From Prostheceraeus crozeri (taxonomy: Eukaryota; Platyhelminthes; Polycladida; Euryleptidae): a DNA stretch of 64,000 nucleotides. Both the position numbers and the translations under genes were made by a program. Location of the stretch: positions 59,074-123,073 of the forward strand of contig CAJQUW010016928.1 of assembly GCA_907163375.1 (NCBI GenBank), read 5' to 3'. The notes below the pieces were generated by a model. That model ran no database searches. It worked only from the letters and a program-made list of their open reading frames with translations, and was not told the DNA's origin. Positions 21,743 to 34,024 of the stretch are shown piece after piece (the first letter of the stretch is position 1; every line of letters begins with the position of its first letter).

Positions 21743-22989
21743 ATAGAGTAGGGATATATAGGTAGAGTGTTGACCATAGAGTAAGTATATTAGGTAGAGT
21801 GGTAACTCCACATTTATTAAATCCCCAATGTGTATACACTTTCGATTTAATTAAATGAACTCGAGGGGGATATATGAGGGGTGGTAATTGCTACCAAATG
21901 TGAGCAGCTTTGAAGAAATTGCAACGGAATTGACTGATCATGATTGTAATGCAGAAGGAATGATGGTATTTCGCAGATCCTCCGTGATATTACAGCTTTG
22001 GAGAGGTAGTGTTTGCTAAATTAGAAATTCGACAGGTTACTATTATACTTTCATACTCAACCTCAAGTGTTTTCGCTTTAGCGTGATCATATCACATGCA
22101 ACCTGCCACTTGCAGAGCAAAATCACATAAAAATTTTCACTGTATACAGATGCTTTTTTGAGTCAACACCATAGAGTAGGGATATATAGGTAGAGTGTCG
22201 ACTCAAAAAAGTATCTGTATACAACAGTGAAAAGATTCAGTTTTTGCGGAGATTACTTTCCCGTGGTCCAAAAAAATATTTGAGCAGTTTCAAAAAAGTC
22301 AAAATTTTGCCAATTTACATACTACCGAGATGACTCCCCTATATGAGTAGTATGAAAGAAGTTGGATATCAAAAGGAATGATTGTTTACTAATAAGCATC
22401 TTATCAAGCGGATTAAGCTGATTATCAAGGGAATTTCATGAATTGTATTACAATGAAAGTCTTCATGAAAAAGTCGTGATATTATTCGTGCTTTCTTGGC
22501 TAAGATTTCAAGCTTTTAATTCAATTTTCAATGGCATGATTTTATGATTCACTAAATTCATGTTTCATTTCTTGAATCTGAATAGTGATGTGGACCCATT
22601 TACATCTGTCAGAGTTAATTGAAATCATTGCCTTTGATTATGTCACTTTGTTCTATCGGTGGCATGATCACGCTTAAGAGATTCTCTTGAGGTTCAGCAT
22701 GAGAACAATAGCAGGTCATTGAGTTGCTAATTTAACAAACATCACCTCTCCAAGGCTGTCATGACACGGAGGATCTGTTAAATAATATAACTTCCTTCTG
22801 CATTATACTATCATGATCAGTCAATTCCGTTGTAATTTCTTCAAAACTGCATAAATGTGCATATCTCACATTTGGAAACAATTCCGTCTGTATTCCCCTC
22901 GAGTTCATTTAATAAAATCGAAAGTCCATACACATTGGGGATTTAATAAATGCGGAGTTACCACTCTACCTAATATACTTACTCTATGG
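21741..22989. mobile_element. Two inverted MITE copies fused head to head, with an extra terminal repeat
   Basis: A lone terminal repeat (CCATAGAGTAGGGATATATA, 21741-21773) is followed by copy A (21774-22168) and by copy B in inverse orientation (22169-22989). The outer ends, CCATAGAGTAAGTATATTAG at 21774 and its complement ending at 22989, match over about 100 bases. The interiors also match inverted (for example GACTGATCATGAT near 21935 and 22805), so the whole forms a large imperfect palindrome. No transposase is present. Confidence 0.7.
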
Positions 22990-23330
22990 GTCTGAATTTA
23001 ATATTTTGAGGTAGTTTTGTTGTAATACAGTAATAAGTGTCTATGTTCACTTTAATAAAGAAATCTCGGTACTTGTGGATCTTTGGTAATCTGTAAATAT
23101 AAGGCAATGCGCAGTTAAATCGAGAGAGGTATTCTATCTTACTTTTATTGAAGGTGCAATCTTTGAAATTATTAATCAAGCTTCAAATTTTCACCAAGGT
23201 ATTATTGATAGTGTATTTTTCAACTGGCGCATGCATGCTCATGTCGGTAAGGTGCTGTGTTGACATTCTTTCACGATAGAATGCATAATTATGGAAAACA
23301 GTTGCGCCACCTTTGTCCGCCTATACACAT
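22990..23330 (-). mobile_element. Penelope-like retroelement reverse transcriptase fragment
   Basis: Minus-strand translation gives ADKGGATVF, then EKYTINNTLVKI, later ALPYIYRLPKIHK and KFRPI. This matches the start of Penelope-like reverse transcriptases (ADKGGAvVV..., then YGLPKIHK...LRPI). The match stops at the MITE boundary at 22989 and there is one stop inside. Confidence 0.75.
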
Positions 23331-23405
23331 ATATATGCAACAAGATAAATGTTCAAAAATTAGTCGGTTACTCTTTCACTAATTTTGTTTCTATTCATTC
23401 AACAA

Positions 23406-23444
23406 AGTTACATAGTTACATAGTTACATAGTTACAAAGTTACC
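23406..23444. repeat. Octamer microsatellite (AGTTACAT)n
   Basis: Nearly five copies of an 8-base unit, the last one changed to AGTTACAA. Confidence 0.85.
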
Positions 23445-26176
23445 GTTGAGATATTGAGCAACAACATTGTTTGCTGTTTGAACTTGCTTAAACGCGTGAC
23501 GAAATGTAGAAATAATGAGTAAATAATTATATGGGTGGATCAAAGTTTTTGTTAAGATTCAGCAAATTAAATTGAAAATTATCAATTGCTCGTTGATCAG
23601 AAATAAGACGTTGTTAGGAACACATATGTATATATATATGATGTGAGAAGTTCTTTACATGTGAAATGATATTCACTGATGCAAAGTTGATTTCACCGTT
23701 AAATTATGGAATTTCTCTCCAACAATCTATTCTATACTCAAGGCACAACGAAAAGTGTTTTTAGATTCTATTTCAAATTTAACAAGATGCTTCATGATCG
23801 ATAGCTCAACGTCTGAAATACATATCCTGAAAACATGAGAACGGTCACAAAGAGTGCATCTGATAATTAGTCTTTTTGATGAGTTGTGAAACTCTTCCTG
23901 AGCTGAAAAGAAAATAATGTCGAAATGCAAACTCAGGAAGTTCACGATTGCAAAAAATGTTGCTCGAAATGACATATATTTCAGGAAACCAATGACTTAA
24001 TATGAAAGTCATTACATGAAAACTGAAGACAACCTTTTCTGAGATGAAAAGTCAAAATAGAATCTGAGCCTTGAATTCATTAGAAGTACTTTATAATATA
24101 GATGCATCGACCATAAACTGATTTATTTTATTGTCGATCAATCAAATCAAAATACTCAGTTAAAAAGCATGTATTCATAAATCATCAAACCAAGAAATTC
24201 AATGATCAGGATAAAATCCTTCACATATCTATGAAGATTATCTTTTTGTTGCATTTTTTTGTAGATTTATATTTTGATTTATATTTTTTGTTTGACTTAT
24301 GTAATGTGAAATGACATTTCATTTGACGGAATTTCCGAAATCACTTTTCAAACGTTGGTATTCAGGAAATTGAATTTTCAAAAATTGCGAGAACTAATTA
24401 ATTTTGCAGGATTTCTTAAATTTCAATGTCAGATGCATTCTGAATGACGTTTAAGCTAAAAGTACCAGAGAAAAGAGCATTAAAGGCGAACCTCATGAAG
24501 AATAGAAATTAAGTACTGACTCACATGAGTAAATGATCTACAAAATACTGAATTCTCTACCACTGTATTCATTACAGATTCTTCTGCGCATCCCAAAACT
24601 ACTATAATATCCAAAAACGGCTGCAATTATTATTTCACTTAATTAACTAAAGTGTTAGAGAGGATTACATTATGATATAATGTTTGCTTTTAATTGACGA
24701 AGATGTTATAACGCTGTCTCTTGAATATGCTTCCGCATATATATGGCGACGCAGCGTGCTAGATGCTGTGGCCTTGACATTATCACGAGAACTTATAGAT
24801 CGAATGATGCCATAAAGCATCTCAGTTGGTCATCGAGGACAGCTCGTGCAATAAATTTTCGCCTGACTTTCAGAAAACGATGTCGCCATGTATTGCGGAA
24901 AGCAAGAAAACTTCGATGGCAGTTCGCGCAGACCTTCCCGCACCTACTCAAATTACAGGTCCATAAGGTCATATTCGTTCAAAAACTCTTAGTTCAAAGT
25001 GTTCCGTTTGTCAATGCGCCAAGCTCCTCAAAGTCATTGATGACTCAATATCGTCAGCCGATAAACATTTGTCTCAGGGCCTACAAAACCACATAAACGC
25101 ATACAAACCCATGAACATTCTACTGTACATTTAAAAAAACGTATTAGCTATGCCTCCATGTACATGCACGTGAATGAACTTGCTGGAAACTTCTTAAAAT
25201 ATTGTCTACATAATTGTGATGAAATTCTAGCTTACCTAAGAAAATACCGCGAGCGAATATTATACTAAACCATTTCACAATTTTCAGAAATCTGTCTGAA
25301 GCCAGTACATGAACTTAGGTATCGTATCATTGAAATAGAATTTTCGTTCTTCAAATATGGATGCATCTATAAACTGTAGCGGTCCGATCGGGAATTATGT
25401 CAATGATTAGCAGATTTACTTGATTCTGAAGACACTGTCTTTTAAAGAGACAGACACTTGTAAAGTTGGAAACAATCAAAGCAAGACATTAAGAAAAAAA
25501 ATTGGTATGAAACAAAGCCATCAATACAAGTAAGGTAATTGCAAATAGTAATGCATGAAAATCAAATGCTGTAGAGACCAAAGCTGACCAAAAACTAAGA
25601 TTACATACGAATAAAGAAACAAAAAATTCACTATTTAAAAGTCAATCGATTTTTTGATAATGTGGCACACAATTTTAAAAATTAACCAACAAATTATGAA
25701 AAACATTTCTTGAAATACAACTACGTCAACTCAATTTTGACATTGATGTGTTCGTGCTTAATCAAAGTATTTTTTGAGATTATAAAAGTTAATCAAAAGA
25801 TTACTATCTAATCTATTGCCTTTACTTAAGATTGACACATTTATTGACTTAAAGAACTTAAATAACCGCCACCAAAAATATACAATTTCACATTTTCTTC
25901 ATGCTTTACTATTGTGTGCTGCAACTTAAAATCAATATTTCTGTTATGAACGTGGTGTAATTGAATCATAAAACGAATTCGTGTTTTTCTAATTAATAAT
26001 ATATGTATACCATTCTAGCTACAAACTGTTTTCGAATTATTCGATCGTCTCCCACTCAATTCAGTAGAAGTAACCATAAAACTGTAGCATTTGATCAATA
26101 ATGGCATTTGGATCCTAAGTTGGAATGGCTGCTGTTGCAGTTAACTCAGTTTATATAGCGAATTTAACAACTTACT
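23445..26176. other. Mostly featureless; one GC-richer open patch at 24743-25096
   Basis: At 24743-25096 a plus-strand frame of 117 residues (Arg/Leu/Lys-rich, starting MATQRARCCG) lies in DNA that is visibly GC-richer than its surroundings. It has no family I recognise and no clear splice borders, so it may be a transposon relic. The rest is AT-rich without recognisable content. Confidence 0.4.
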
Positions 26177-26339
26177 AATCTCCGGTTTGAAAATGAATGG
26201 TATCTGATATCATAACTCTTTCCGTTTGCTCCCAGTTAACAGTTGGGCTAGGATTATTCTGTGAAGCATCCGAGAGCGACTTGTATAATCCAGGAGTTGA
26301 AAAACCACCTGCAAAGTATGATTGTATCTCTGAAGATGT
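26177..26339 (-). CDS. Possible exon of the host gene (163 nt)
   Basis: Bounded by TCTTCAG before 26339 and a perfect GTAAGT donor after 26177 (minus strand). The open frame contains YFAGGFSTPGLYKSLSD and then PSPTVNWEQT. Unlike the other exons it would change phase (1 to 2), so membership in the gene at 28.4-47.6 kb is uncertain. The plus strand is also open here. Confidence 0.3.
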
Positions 26340-28383
26340 CACTGTCGTGCCATTGCAAGAGAGGATGCATGAAAAGAATATTAAGACGAATTACCAATTA
26401 ACGCTCATCAGGAAGAAATGACTCGAGTAGAGTTAAGAAAATATACATATTGTCTCCATTCTGCCATTTATTCACAACAGTCACCTTACAAAATTTTGCA
26501 ATACTTAGGTCATGCAAATAACGGTATTTCAAATAATGGGTGTACTCAAGTCACAATCCAAATTGATAATATGTAAATTGTGAAATATGCAGACCCATGT
26601 AGCCTAATTCGTTAAAGGGAAATAACGGAGTGAGCAATTCAAAATCAAGAATTAATATATTCAAATGGCTAAGATAACTGCAATTAATTGACTAGCATAA
26701 CTACATCATTTCAACTACTTGATTGCTCCCATCAAACAATTGCAATTAATTGATTGCTTCCTGTTGCAATAAAGATAAACTCATTTAATTGATTGCTAGC
26801 CCAAGATTTACTGCAGTTAATTTTTGATGACCCCTGATGATTTAATTGATGACTTAATTTTGAAGAAAAATAACTTATGCTTATGATTCTAGTTTGAAAT
26901 TTGATTTTATTGATAGTTCATAGATATGAAAGTCATGTTGCTTTCAAATGAATAATGGATTTAATGTGAAAGATATTTTCCTTAAAGATATTTGATTCAA
27001 CATAATTAAATGCGCCTACAGATATTTAGTATTAAATTAGTATTAAGTTAAAATGAAAGCTGTGTGGTCATTTGCAGCAGTAATGAAAGACTCCGTCTTG
27101 ATGACTATCGCCATCAGTTGAAAAGAGTCGAGAGCATTTTATGATGCTGTTTTTATTATTCTTGTATACTGGTACAAAATTTTTCGACTGCTATCCGGCA
27201 ATCATCTTCAGGTACAACAGAATCTATTGATATTAGTAGGAGTTTAAATATAAGAAATTAGTTTGAAAATGATCAATACTATCGCTTGACTGAAGAATTG
27301 GAAGTGACCTTTCTATTCAGTCGCTGTTTTCGACTAGTTTTGTAGCTTTCGAATTCTCACATTTTGTATATACTCTCATCCTCATATGGAATCATTGCAA
27401 TGCTGATTCTGATAAGGGAGATGTGTATTAGCATCGAAACAAGACCTTATTTGTTAATTGATGTTGCATAATTATAGAAACTTATGCTGCCTGAAAATTT
27501 AGCAATGGATGTTCACACATAGTACAATACATACAAAAATACCTTGATTCATATAGGAGAATTCTACGACAATCCATCAGTACTTTCGCATAACGAAATC
27601 TGAATACTTGTTCATTTTTTCGTGCAATAATTTCGCATGCATCAAATTGTCATTACAAATAATCCCATGTCTCTGGATTTTTCTAGCATGGATTCATTTA
27701 AGGATGAAGAATGATAGTTAATGCATGTATAAAGTTAAGAAGCCATTCATTTATGAAAGATGCTGCAAATTTCTAGTTATTTGCAGATTAGATGCATTAT
27801 CTGTGAATCCAGTAATCTTAGATGAATAAAGTACCGACATCATTTATACAGAAATCAAATGATGGTTTCTGTAAGATTGACAGCTACAGGCATTCAAGAA
27901 AATATTCTTTGAAAATTCCCGCAGTTCAATGGATTAAGCTCATCTAAAACTAATCACATAAATCATGCAATCATCTAAAACATGTTTTGACCGTTCATTA
28001 TCAGAAAAAATTCTCCTTTTTGCGGCAGTCAATGTTATTTATCTGAAAAATGTTATTCAGTACAATTCGATTAATTATACAGTATAATTTGAATGATATT
28101 GTGATCAGAAATTGTCGCTTTGATAATACGTTAATTATAACTCATATATAACACTATATATTTTGTTATAAACTTTTGTTATAGCTTTTTTTATTGAATC
28201 GCACTTCATGAAATCACTATTTAATTATCTGTTTTAAGAAGGATCAACTCAGTGATTTTGCAATGATAGATTATCGAGACGAAACCACAGATAAATGTCA
28301 TTTTACAGAAAAGTCTCAGTCTGCTTCCCATTGGATTTATGTGTGTTCTTTGATCTTGTCTAACAAAGAGTTACCGGGTAGAC
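26340..28383. other. Intron or intergenic DNA; hammerhead-like motif at 27182-27211
   Basis: The minus strand at 27211-27182 reads CTGAAGA, a 6-bp stem GATTGC/GCAGTC around CGGATA, then GAAA. This is the arrangement of a hammerhead ribozyme core and resembles Penelope-like element tails. GGTACAA flanks it on both sides as a direct repeat. The rest is AT-rich and featureless, apart from AATTGCAATTAATTG-type low complexity at 26690-26830. Confidence 0.35.
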
Positions 28384-28542
28384 CTCGATAGATGTGCAGT
28401 TTCGCAGTAGCCAGATGGCGTACATCATTCTGTGGAAGTCTAATTTTTGTTCTCGTGTTGGCGGCCGAACTATATCTCGAAGAATCTTGGGTCGAAGCGG
28501 GAGTCGTGGTAGCTGGACGGCCTGGACCACAGCTCAGAAACC
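28384..28542 (-). CDS. Host-gene exon, Ser/Thr-rich linker (159 nt, phase 1-1)
   Basis: The acceptor AATATCCAG precedes 28542 and the donor GTCTAC follows 28384 on the minus strand. The length is a multiple of three and the exon is open in phase 1 at both ends, like the EGF exons upstream. It encodes FLSCGPGRPATTTPASTQ, a Thr/Ser-rich stretch, then a basic segment. The patch is GC-richer than its surroundings. I infer an extracellular linker of the same gene; the donor is not a consensus one. Confidence 0.45.
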
Positions 28543-29770
28543 CTGGATATTATACAAAACACTATAAACGTCATCCCATATTTTTGATGAAAAATACGAT
28601 AACTGCACTTATGTCATTCAAGAATGATGCGATCATGTGGATGTTTACATAATCTTATGCTTTATTTTGAATAAGATTTCAACATATTTGGCTTGATCCG
28701 GTTACCATATCTCATGATTAGACATCATCGAAGTGAGTGGGGGAAGATGACGTTACTCCTGTACCGATGAATGACAAATTGACCACATTCCATGACTAAG
28801 ATTATTGCCCATTTGAATCGGAGCCAACAAGCAGGATGAACCAAAGGTAAATCCGAGAAATGGAAAAGACAATATAATATGTCTTTCGGAGTACCTTAAA
28901 AGACAGTGTGGCCGCTTATCGCGTTTTGCATATTAAAGTCAATGCTGTATAGAATCTTAAAAGCTTTCGACTTAACTAGTTATCCAGATCATTCATCTAC
29001 TCCTAAGGACTATTTCTGAGGACCATCGCTGATTTTTCAAACTTGGCGCTTGTCGCGTTTTGCATTTAAACGTCAGTGGCAGTTTTCGCGTTTTTGCATT
29101 CCAACTCATCAGTTGTCTATTGTTCGATATCTAACGAGAATTTAGCTGACTGTCCAGGTCATCTTGTAGTTCATGCCTTCATTTATCACTGACCAACGAT
29201 ATCTCATCAGACAAATATCAAATCAAAATACAAAAATAAACTAATATTCTGTCTTGCTCATCGGAGAAGGGAAATCCTATGCTATATGCTTTTCATGAGC
29301 ATCATTTCTACCAATAAGGCACTTAAGTCTATTTCTAAATTTTCAAATCATCTATGTGAATTGCGTGAAATAGAACCGAATTATTGTTATCATCCTCTGA
29401 GTTGATTTGCATGCATTAACAAATAATTATTTATTTATCTTTCGAAGTTGCCATCTTCCTAACCGTCTGTTCGTCTGTTCATCCGTCTTCTCTGATGATA
29501 TTTTCATTTCAAATTGCAACCTACATGTGAATGACTTTCATGACGAAAGAAAAATACAAATTGACAGATGATTGCATCTGCTTGACAATCGAAAGGTACT
29601 TTTGTTTCTTGCGTGGGAATGTAATAAACATTGATGTCGGTATGTTATAGATGACATTAGCTCTATATTTTGTTGTCAATATAATCGGTTTCCAACTAAT
29701 GATTTTAGAACATAGGCATCTTCAATAAAGAGTTTGGTTCGAATAGGTAGAGCAAATAGAGTTTTCTCAC
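28543..29770. other. Intron-like DNA with TCGCGTTTTGCAT repeats
   Basis: TCGCGTTTTGCAT occurs at 28919 and 29053, and a close variant at 29085. Each is followed by an AAAGTCAATG-like or CAACTCATCAG-like stretch. Nothing else is recognised. Confidence 0.4.
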
Positions 29771-29941
29771 CCATGACGAAATTCATTGTAATCGAAGCAG
29801 ATGTAACGCCAATACCATACTCCGTAATGAACTTGCTTCGCCCGAATGGATATTTGACTTCATCATCGGTATCTTCTCTTGGATCTGTTATTGTTGGTTT
29901 AAAAGAGTGATGTAGTCCCCAAGTTGTTTTGACAGTTGATC
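29771..29941 (-). CDS. Host-gene exon, extracellular-type segment (171 nt, phase 1-1)
   Basis: The acceptor TTTACTTCAG precedes 29941 and the donor GTGAGA follows 29771 (minus strand). At 171 nt it is a multiple of three, with phase 1 at both borders. It encodes STVKTTWGLHHSF, then ITDPREDTDDEVKYPFGRS, then ITEYGIGVTSASITMNFVM. No family is recognised; the alternating hydrophobic pattern suggests beta-strands. It belongs with the EGF-bearing gene by strand, order and phase. Confidence 0.6.
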
Positions 29942-31286
29942 CTGAAGTAAATAGGAAGTTAATGAATTTCAAAACAGAATAATTTTAATGTAGCGTCCTC
30001 ACACCAAAAATCATTCATTGCATCAAAGATAACCACCGTTGACTTATATAAATTGCAGAGGAAAATTGAATTAGATATGTATAATCAATCAACTCTGTTA
30101 CGTTCGCGACTATATCAGAAAAAAATTACAACATCTATTAAGCCCGTAGAGTAGTGATTGAGTCTATCGTTGGCACAGCTATAGATAAAAAAAGTAGATT
30201 CCTAGATTGATGCGTTTGTCATTCTCTGCAATTCTCTCTCTAAGCACTTCCGCATTATATATACTGCTCAAATAAATGTAGTGAATGCTTAGAAATATGA
30301 GTATGCCAGGTTGTACATGTACTTGTATTGCTATGTAACTATAGAGGTTAAGATATAAGTAAAGATATAACTATAAAAAGCAAAATTAATGAGATCGATA
30401 TATTAAAGAAGGGGCCGGCCACTGAAGTCAGCCCCTGGATCAGGCTTAACCTTTTCGCGGGCATCAACCCTTTAAACAACTATATATAGAATACAAAGTG
30501 AATCTTTTTTGTGACTTTCATAAAGATATCGAGAAACGCTGCATTACGAGTAACATGGAATTACAATTGCCGTAGTGAAAAATCCTCTGCTTTTGGTTGA
30601 TGTCATAACATGGTCAGGTTCATAACCTGAATTGGTTATTCATTATGAACAAGGGATATGTTCAGCATACATGTAGAAGTCATCTGCTGAACAAAATAAT
30701 ATAAAATCCATTCATAAACTGCTAAATCAGATAATGCAAGTAATCAATGCATGATGATTGCAATACAAGATTGTAAAAGCTGCAAAGCAAAAACGGAATT
30801 GCAAAATATAGAGCACAGGCAAGCTAGGAAGAGATATGACGGTAATTTGAAAATGAGCCACGGGCATGCCAGAGTGTTTCGCGGGCTGCAAGTAATCGAC
30901 CATTGCACTAAAGTATTCCCCTTTCAAAATAGCACAGCGTACATATGCATGCATCGACATTTTCCCAAGCCTTAGTTACCAATCGATTGTAAAAAATCAA
31001 AATATGTAAATCAGTGTCTTTATTTCCGATGGAATTTGTATGATTCTGATGTATTTTTATCACAGCATTATCTTAATGTATCGCATATATGACTTGTAAC
31101 TATTGCCTGACGACGCAGCAGGACGTCGTGAAAATTCAGTAGACGATTTACGGCAGATAGGTCTTTTTTCTTAATTACTGATACGAAACATGCGTCTGCC
31201 GCAACACGCCATACTTGCTTTATCTCATTTGTTAATGGCATCGAAACCCTACATACAAAAAAATAGAAAGTAAAAGCAACACGTAC
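29942..31286. other. Intron-like DNA
   Basis: No exon or element is firmly recognised. A short GC patch GGGGCCGGCCACTGAAG at about 30412 resembles a transposon tip but has no partner here. At 31104-31129 an ACGACG/CGTCGT hairpin followed by GAAA resembles Penelope tail sequence. Confidence 0.35.
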
Positions 31287-31340
31287 CAGGTCTGAAATTC
31301 GAGTAAACAGAATCCTCTTTCGACAGTTCCAATTCAATGC
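31287..31340 (-). CDS. Host-gene micro-exon (54 nt, phase 1-1)
   Basis: The acceptor ATCATTTTCAG precedes 31340 and the donor GTACGT follows 31287. The 18 codons are open in phase 1 at both ends and encode IELELSKEDSVYSNFRP. It is supported by good splice borders and by sharing phase with the neighbouring exons. Confidence 0.5.
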
Positions 31341-31546
31341 CTGAAAATGATAACCAATGTCCATGTCACACTTGCCAAATCATTGGATAGGTTAAAATTG
31401 TCCATAATAGTGCATTACGAATCTTTAGATTATAATTAGTTTGCTACGCAGTTAGTAGCCATGACGCTTAACGATAGAATTAAATGTTTAGATCTGCATC
31501 CTAGCGCCATATGCATTTTGAGTTTCATTTTATAGCAATACGCTAC

Positions 31547-31606
31547 TTTTGGATAATTTCTCACAGGAATCTTGATAAACGGTAACTTTCCTCCGTGTAC
31601 AAAAGT
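31547..31606 (-). CDS. Possible host-gene micro-exon (60 nt, phase 1-1)
   Basis: The acceptor ATCACAG precedes 31606 and the donor GTAGCG follows 31547. It encodes FCTRRKVTVYQDSCEKLSK in phase 1 at both ends. The run before the acceptor is poly-A rather than pyrimidine, which lowers confidence. Confidence 0.35.
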
Positions 31607-31872
31607 CTGTGATTTTTTTTTTTGAGCGCTATAATATGGCTCATCCGCTACCAAGAGCATTCCTATACCAAGAGTAGTACTACAATGGTCGGTCAAAACA
31701 TGATTAATCAAACAAGTTTTTATCAACATTTTCGTTTACCATCAGCAGACGAACCTCCTCTTCAAGTAACTTTAGAAAATATGTCACAGTAAGACTCATA
31801 TTCATTATTATTTTCAAATATCATATGCTGCATCAGTTTCATATCGATTTACGAAAAATACCATTCTCTTAC

Positions 31873-31935
31873 GTTCAATGCCATCATTTTCCTCTAAGTC
31901 CACGACTGCATGCATTATACTCGGCGGATCATTTA
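31873..31935 (-). CDS. Host-gene micro-exon (63 nt, phase 1-1)
   Basis: The acceptor TTTGCTTTTCAG precedes 31935 and the strong donor GTAAGA follows 31873. It encodes NDPPSIMHAVVDLEENDGIE in phase 1 at both ends. With 31547-31606 and 31287-31340 it forms a run of three short modules of about 20 residues within 650 bases. Confidence 0.55.
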
Positions 31936-33614
31936 CTGAAAAGCAAAAAACCTTTGATAGACATGGACAGATTGCGTACACGTTTGACTTTGGCAGCCAC
32001 ACCATTAAATTAAATCATCTGCTCACTTATTTTTAAAACACATTTAAAAAGCATGCTCGAAATGATGTTCTCTTTACTTTGACTTTGAAAATTGATTCAT
32101 ACACCATCTTATATTTTGTCTTGATCTTGATTTACTTTATTTGCACTAGATATTGCTTCATATGACAAATGCATTGAAATTAAAGTTGCATTGCTAAGTT
32201 ATGAACCGTATGTGATTCTAATGAGACACCATAAAGGTCGTAAGGTGAATGAAAAATGCTCGCATGCTAACGAAAATATTGAGGATGTTGAAATTCCGTT
32301 TACACATGTCGCTTTGTGGTGAAATCCAATTGATTTGATTTCCATTTAACATAATGGTCTTATTCCGAAAAGAGCAAATATATTATCGCTAGTTTGTGAT
32401 GATTTGATCTAAAGCTGTCTTCTGAATTTTTCAGTGACAATATTGCTCATTCAGAATACGGAATGGTATATCAGATAATCATGCAGCAGAAACCGGATGA
32501 GGAGCATCAAATTGATTCATTTCTGCATATAGTTTGACAGTTTTTGGGAATTACAGATCAGTCTTCTCTCTCACAGAGCGATGTTGAATGAAAGTTTCAC
32601 ACTGTCATGCCTCAATTTGTTTGGATGCTTTTGTAACTGAATTGGTCAATAGATACATTTACACCCAAAATGCGTAATGTAAATTGCTTACTTGAACATT
32701 GATGCTGCTAAATGTTTCATATAAATTCATTGCAGACTTGATTATCTATAATTTCATATACAGGCATTGATTGATTACTAAAAACATTCAAAGTTTCATT
32801 ATCGCCTGTCAACATGAAGAAAATGAGTTTCGTGTCGATGTATCAGACTGTCGATACATTCAGTAATGAGATTTCGCTCTAAAAGCTTCTACCTCCTGCA
32901 AGAGATATGATAATAACACTTAATAATTGGAATACTTGCCATTAAGGTAAGTCTATTTTCGTGACAGTAGCAGTAAAAAAATTCTAATTCATGCATCTGA
33001 TAATTTTTGCTTGCTTTATTACTTTTTCTCTACTTTATGATCTAAAGACATGCGAAATTGAATTTATTAACTGGAAGTGATAAAAATTGGTGACTTTCTC
33101 TCGTGTATAGATGTATTTCATAATGAGTACATACATACATACATTCACAAAATAGTATTCTTTGTTATCGCATGTTCATTGTTCCTCACAATTGCAGCAT
33201 GCCGTAGTGATACACGTTATTTCACATCAGTTGAATGCTTTCATTGCCATACGAACAGATCAATAATACTATCGTCTTTCTTTGAAGCTTCCGAATATTG
33301 TTAACATGGAATTCCGACTTTTCTCTTAGTTTAAGCTAGTGAGACTAGAATATTTTAGAGACTGCTAGATTTTATAAAGGATTAAATTGCTGAAACATGC
33401 AGCAGTTGTAGATTCTTGACACATGGCGATTTAATGCAAGTTATTTTATCAAAATACTTTTATATATAAAGAGAAATTTTAGCAATCGTGAATATTTACA
33501 TGTACATAGTACACTGATAAAGTACCGGTAACTTCATGCTGTCAACCACTGGAAGCCGCCATCGTTTTGGTACGGTTGTCATGAAAACACATGTCCACGA
33601 CGTTCTATTGTTTT
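31936..33614. other. Intron-like DNA
   Basis: AT-rich, with a small (ACAT)n tract near 33130. No exon, repeat family or RNA gene recognised. Confidence 0.45.
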
Positions 33615-34024
33615 CATAGAGTAGATATATTAGGTAGAGTGGCAACTCAGCATTTATTGATCCCAAATGTGCATACAGTTTCGATTTCATTAAATGAACA
33701 TGAGTCGAGACCCAGTACTGTGAGATATGCAAATTTTTACAGAATTTCCATGTCATCAGCTAAATTTCCGCTTAATTAAGATGCTTCTTAGCGAATATTC
33801 ATTCCTTTTGATGTCCAAATTGTTTCATACTACTTATAAAGTGGCTTCATGTCGGCAGTATATAAAGTTCAAAAATTTAGCTTTTTAAAAACTGCTCAAA
33901 TAATTCTTTGGACCACAGGTACGTAATTTCCGTAAAAAGCTGAATCTTTTCATACAAAACTTTTCACTGTATACAGACACTTTTTTGAGTCGACACTCTA
34001 CCTATAGGCTATATACTTGCTCTG
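33615..34024. mobile_element. Complete palindromic MITE (410 bp)
   Basis: It starts CATAGAGTAGATATATTAGG with TAGAGTGGCAACTC next. It ends GAGTCGACACTCTACC followed by TATATACTTGCTCTG, so the two ends are inverted copies of one terminal repeat. The interior matches the copies at 19110 and 22169. No coding capacity is present. It is the cleanest copy of this family in the window. Confidence 0.7.

Noticed and set aside
31068-31280. Minus-strand frame after an acceptor-like GTAG, considered as an exon
   Set aside because: No convincing donor, wrong phase, and overlap with a Penelope-tail-like hairpin near 31104-31129.
33496-33614. AAAACGATGGCGGC-like promoter motif beside the MITE
   Set aside because: A single weak match without a gene start next to it.
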